A DNA stretch of 64,000 nucleotides from Candidatus Didemnitutus sp. (GTDB taxonomy: Bacteria; Verrucomicrobiota; Verrucomicrobiia; Opitutales; Opitutaceae): NCBI GenBank assembly GCA_017991595.1, contig JAGOQJ010000001.1:186001-250000 (forward strand), given 5' to 3'. Below, one piece after another: positions 63,482 through 64,000 of the stretch (position 1 is its first letter; the number at the start of each line of letters is the position of its first letter). The notes under the pieces were generated by a model. It ran no database searches. It had not been told where the DNA came from and saw only the letters and a program-made list of their open reading frames with translations. A program made the position numbers and the translations under genes.

Positions 63482-63790
63482 GCGTCTCGGATGCTGACGC
63501 TGCTGCGCCCGGCGCCATCCCCGCCGAGGGCCGCGGCGGCGAGCGGTGCGAAGCCGGGTGCCGCGGATCTGCGCGCGCTCACGAGGCGGGAAACGGAACG
63601 GCTCGGGCTCGTGGCTGATGGCGTTATCGACAAGCAGGCGGCCGCTCAATTCGGTATGTCGGTCTCCGCGTCGAAGGCCACTTGGGAAGTATGGATGCGA
63701 AATGGCCCCTGCGCTCGCGCACCGAGGCAGCGATCGAGTTTGCACAGGCCGGCCGCTGGGCGCACGGACAAGGCCTGCGAAGGCAGGCGG
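63482..63790 (+). pseudogene. Decayed LuxR-type HTH regulator remnant
   Basis: One frame encodes LTRRETERLGLVADGVIDKQ, AAAQFGMSVSASKATWEVWM, clearly a LuxR/GerE DNA-binding domain (compare LTxREREVLxLVAxGxSNKEIA). Near 63700 the match moves to the -1 frame, where KWPLRSRTEAAIEFAQAGRW supplies the expected C-terminal helix (VRSRTEAAIRA). No receiver or other N-terminal domain precedes it. So the gene is truncated and frameshifted. It lies divergent to the GH30 gene and may be the relic of its regulator. Confidence 0.55.
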
Positions 63791-63892
63791 TCCGACGGCG
63801 GTGGCGGAGACGAACCACGGGCGCAGGCGCAGGAGTTGCCTCGGCCGCGAGGCCCGCGGAGCTGAAGAACCTCGCTGCGGATCCGCTCTGTC

Positions 63893-63919
63893 AAGAGTCA
63901 AGCCATGATCCCTTTAGGC
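63893..63919 (+). repeat. 27-bp direct repeat, right copy
   Basis: AAGAGTCAAGCCATG then ATCCCTTTAGGC, 24/27 identical and in the same orientation as the copy at 59984-60010. Together they flank 3.9 kb containing the GH30 gene and the LuxR remnant. Confidence 0.7.
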
Positions 63920-63938
63920 TGCCCCTGGATTGGCTCTT

Positions 63939-64000
63939 TTAGCGAGCGGTGAAAGTCACATAGATCGCGCCCGCGACAAACAGCCAAGCAACCGCTCCAA
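63939..64000 (-). CDS. C-terminus of a probable membrane protein (5' part outside window)
   Basis: On the minus strand the last 20 codons before a TAA at 63941-63939 read GAVAWLFVAGAIYVTFTAR, a typical final transmembrane helix with a positive end. The rest of the gene lies beyond the right edge. The other two frames give less plausible peptides. Confidence 0.45.
   Translation of the reverse strand, partial: GAVAWLFVAGAIYVTFTAR

Overview
The window reads as a high-GC (about two thirds G+C) chromosomal segment from a Verrucomicrobiota bacterium, most likely of the Opitutaceae. The basis is a DUF1549/DUF1553 + DUF1501 + pre-peptidase-domain cluster typical of Planctomycetes and Verrucomicrobia, lysine synthesis through LL-diaminopimelate aminotransferase, a riboswitch-linked TonB receptor, exported polymer-degrading enzymes, few clear Shine-Dalgarno sites, and a family of short interspersed palindromes. 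No rRNA, tRNA, complete insertion sequence, prophage or CRISPR array was seen. The assignment is inference from gene content only.

Layout. 1-3000 holds a metzincin-type exported protease that runs off the left edge. 3245-6405 pairs a gamma-glutamyltransferase with an upstream sigma54 activator whose receiver domain has lost its phosphoacceptor Asp; a near-consensus -24/-12 promoter lies between them. 6555-8906 is a TPP riboswitch followed by a TonB-dependent receptor. 8955-15000 (minus strand) carries a GH2 glycosidase, a DUF4286 protein and an M16 peptidase pair with one active and one inactive member. 15176-19749 is a translationally coupled pair of amidohydrolase-superfamily proteins. 20142-23222 is uxaB-uxaA for altronate catabolism, and 23424-25529 an S9 peptidase. 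27003-30425 is recD2, split by a LAGLIDADG intein placed exactly in the Walker A motif and carrying the WCT signature of class 3 inteins.

30570-36460 contains two DUF2721 membrane proteins, a HAD phosphatase and a complete Mla/MCE-type lipid ABC transporter operon (permease, ATPase, MCE protein, lipoprotein). 36637-42939 has dapL, panC, a ketopantoate-reductase-like gene, an OPT transporter and a rhombosortase-like protease. 43078-49815 has a DUF3300 protein and the PPC/DUF1501/DUF1549 operon.

50107-64000 is the most unusual part. A chorismatase/Rid-like gene is followed by a tandemly repeated two-gene module: a small exported protein overlapping a matrixin-like metalloprotease. One copy of the protease is frameshifted; the other is a large, visibly lower-GC version. 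Then comes a GH30 glycosidase with CBM6-like, Ig-like and NHL domains and a C-terminal Gly-rich/TM/Arg tail that could be a substrate of the rhombosortase 17 kb away. The GH30 gene and a decayed LuxR gene lie between 27-bp direct repeats.

Strongest candidates for follow-up: the class 3 intein in RecD2, the sigma54/degenerate-receiver/GGT circuit, the TPP riboswitch on an outer-membrane receptor, the duplicated exported-protein/matrixin module, and the rhombosortase with a candidate GlyGly-CTERM substrate.
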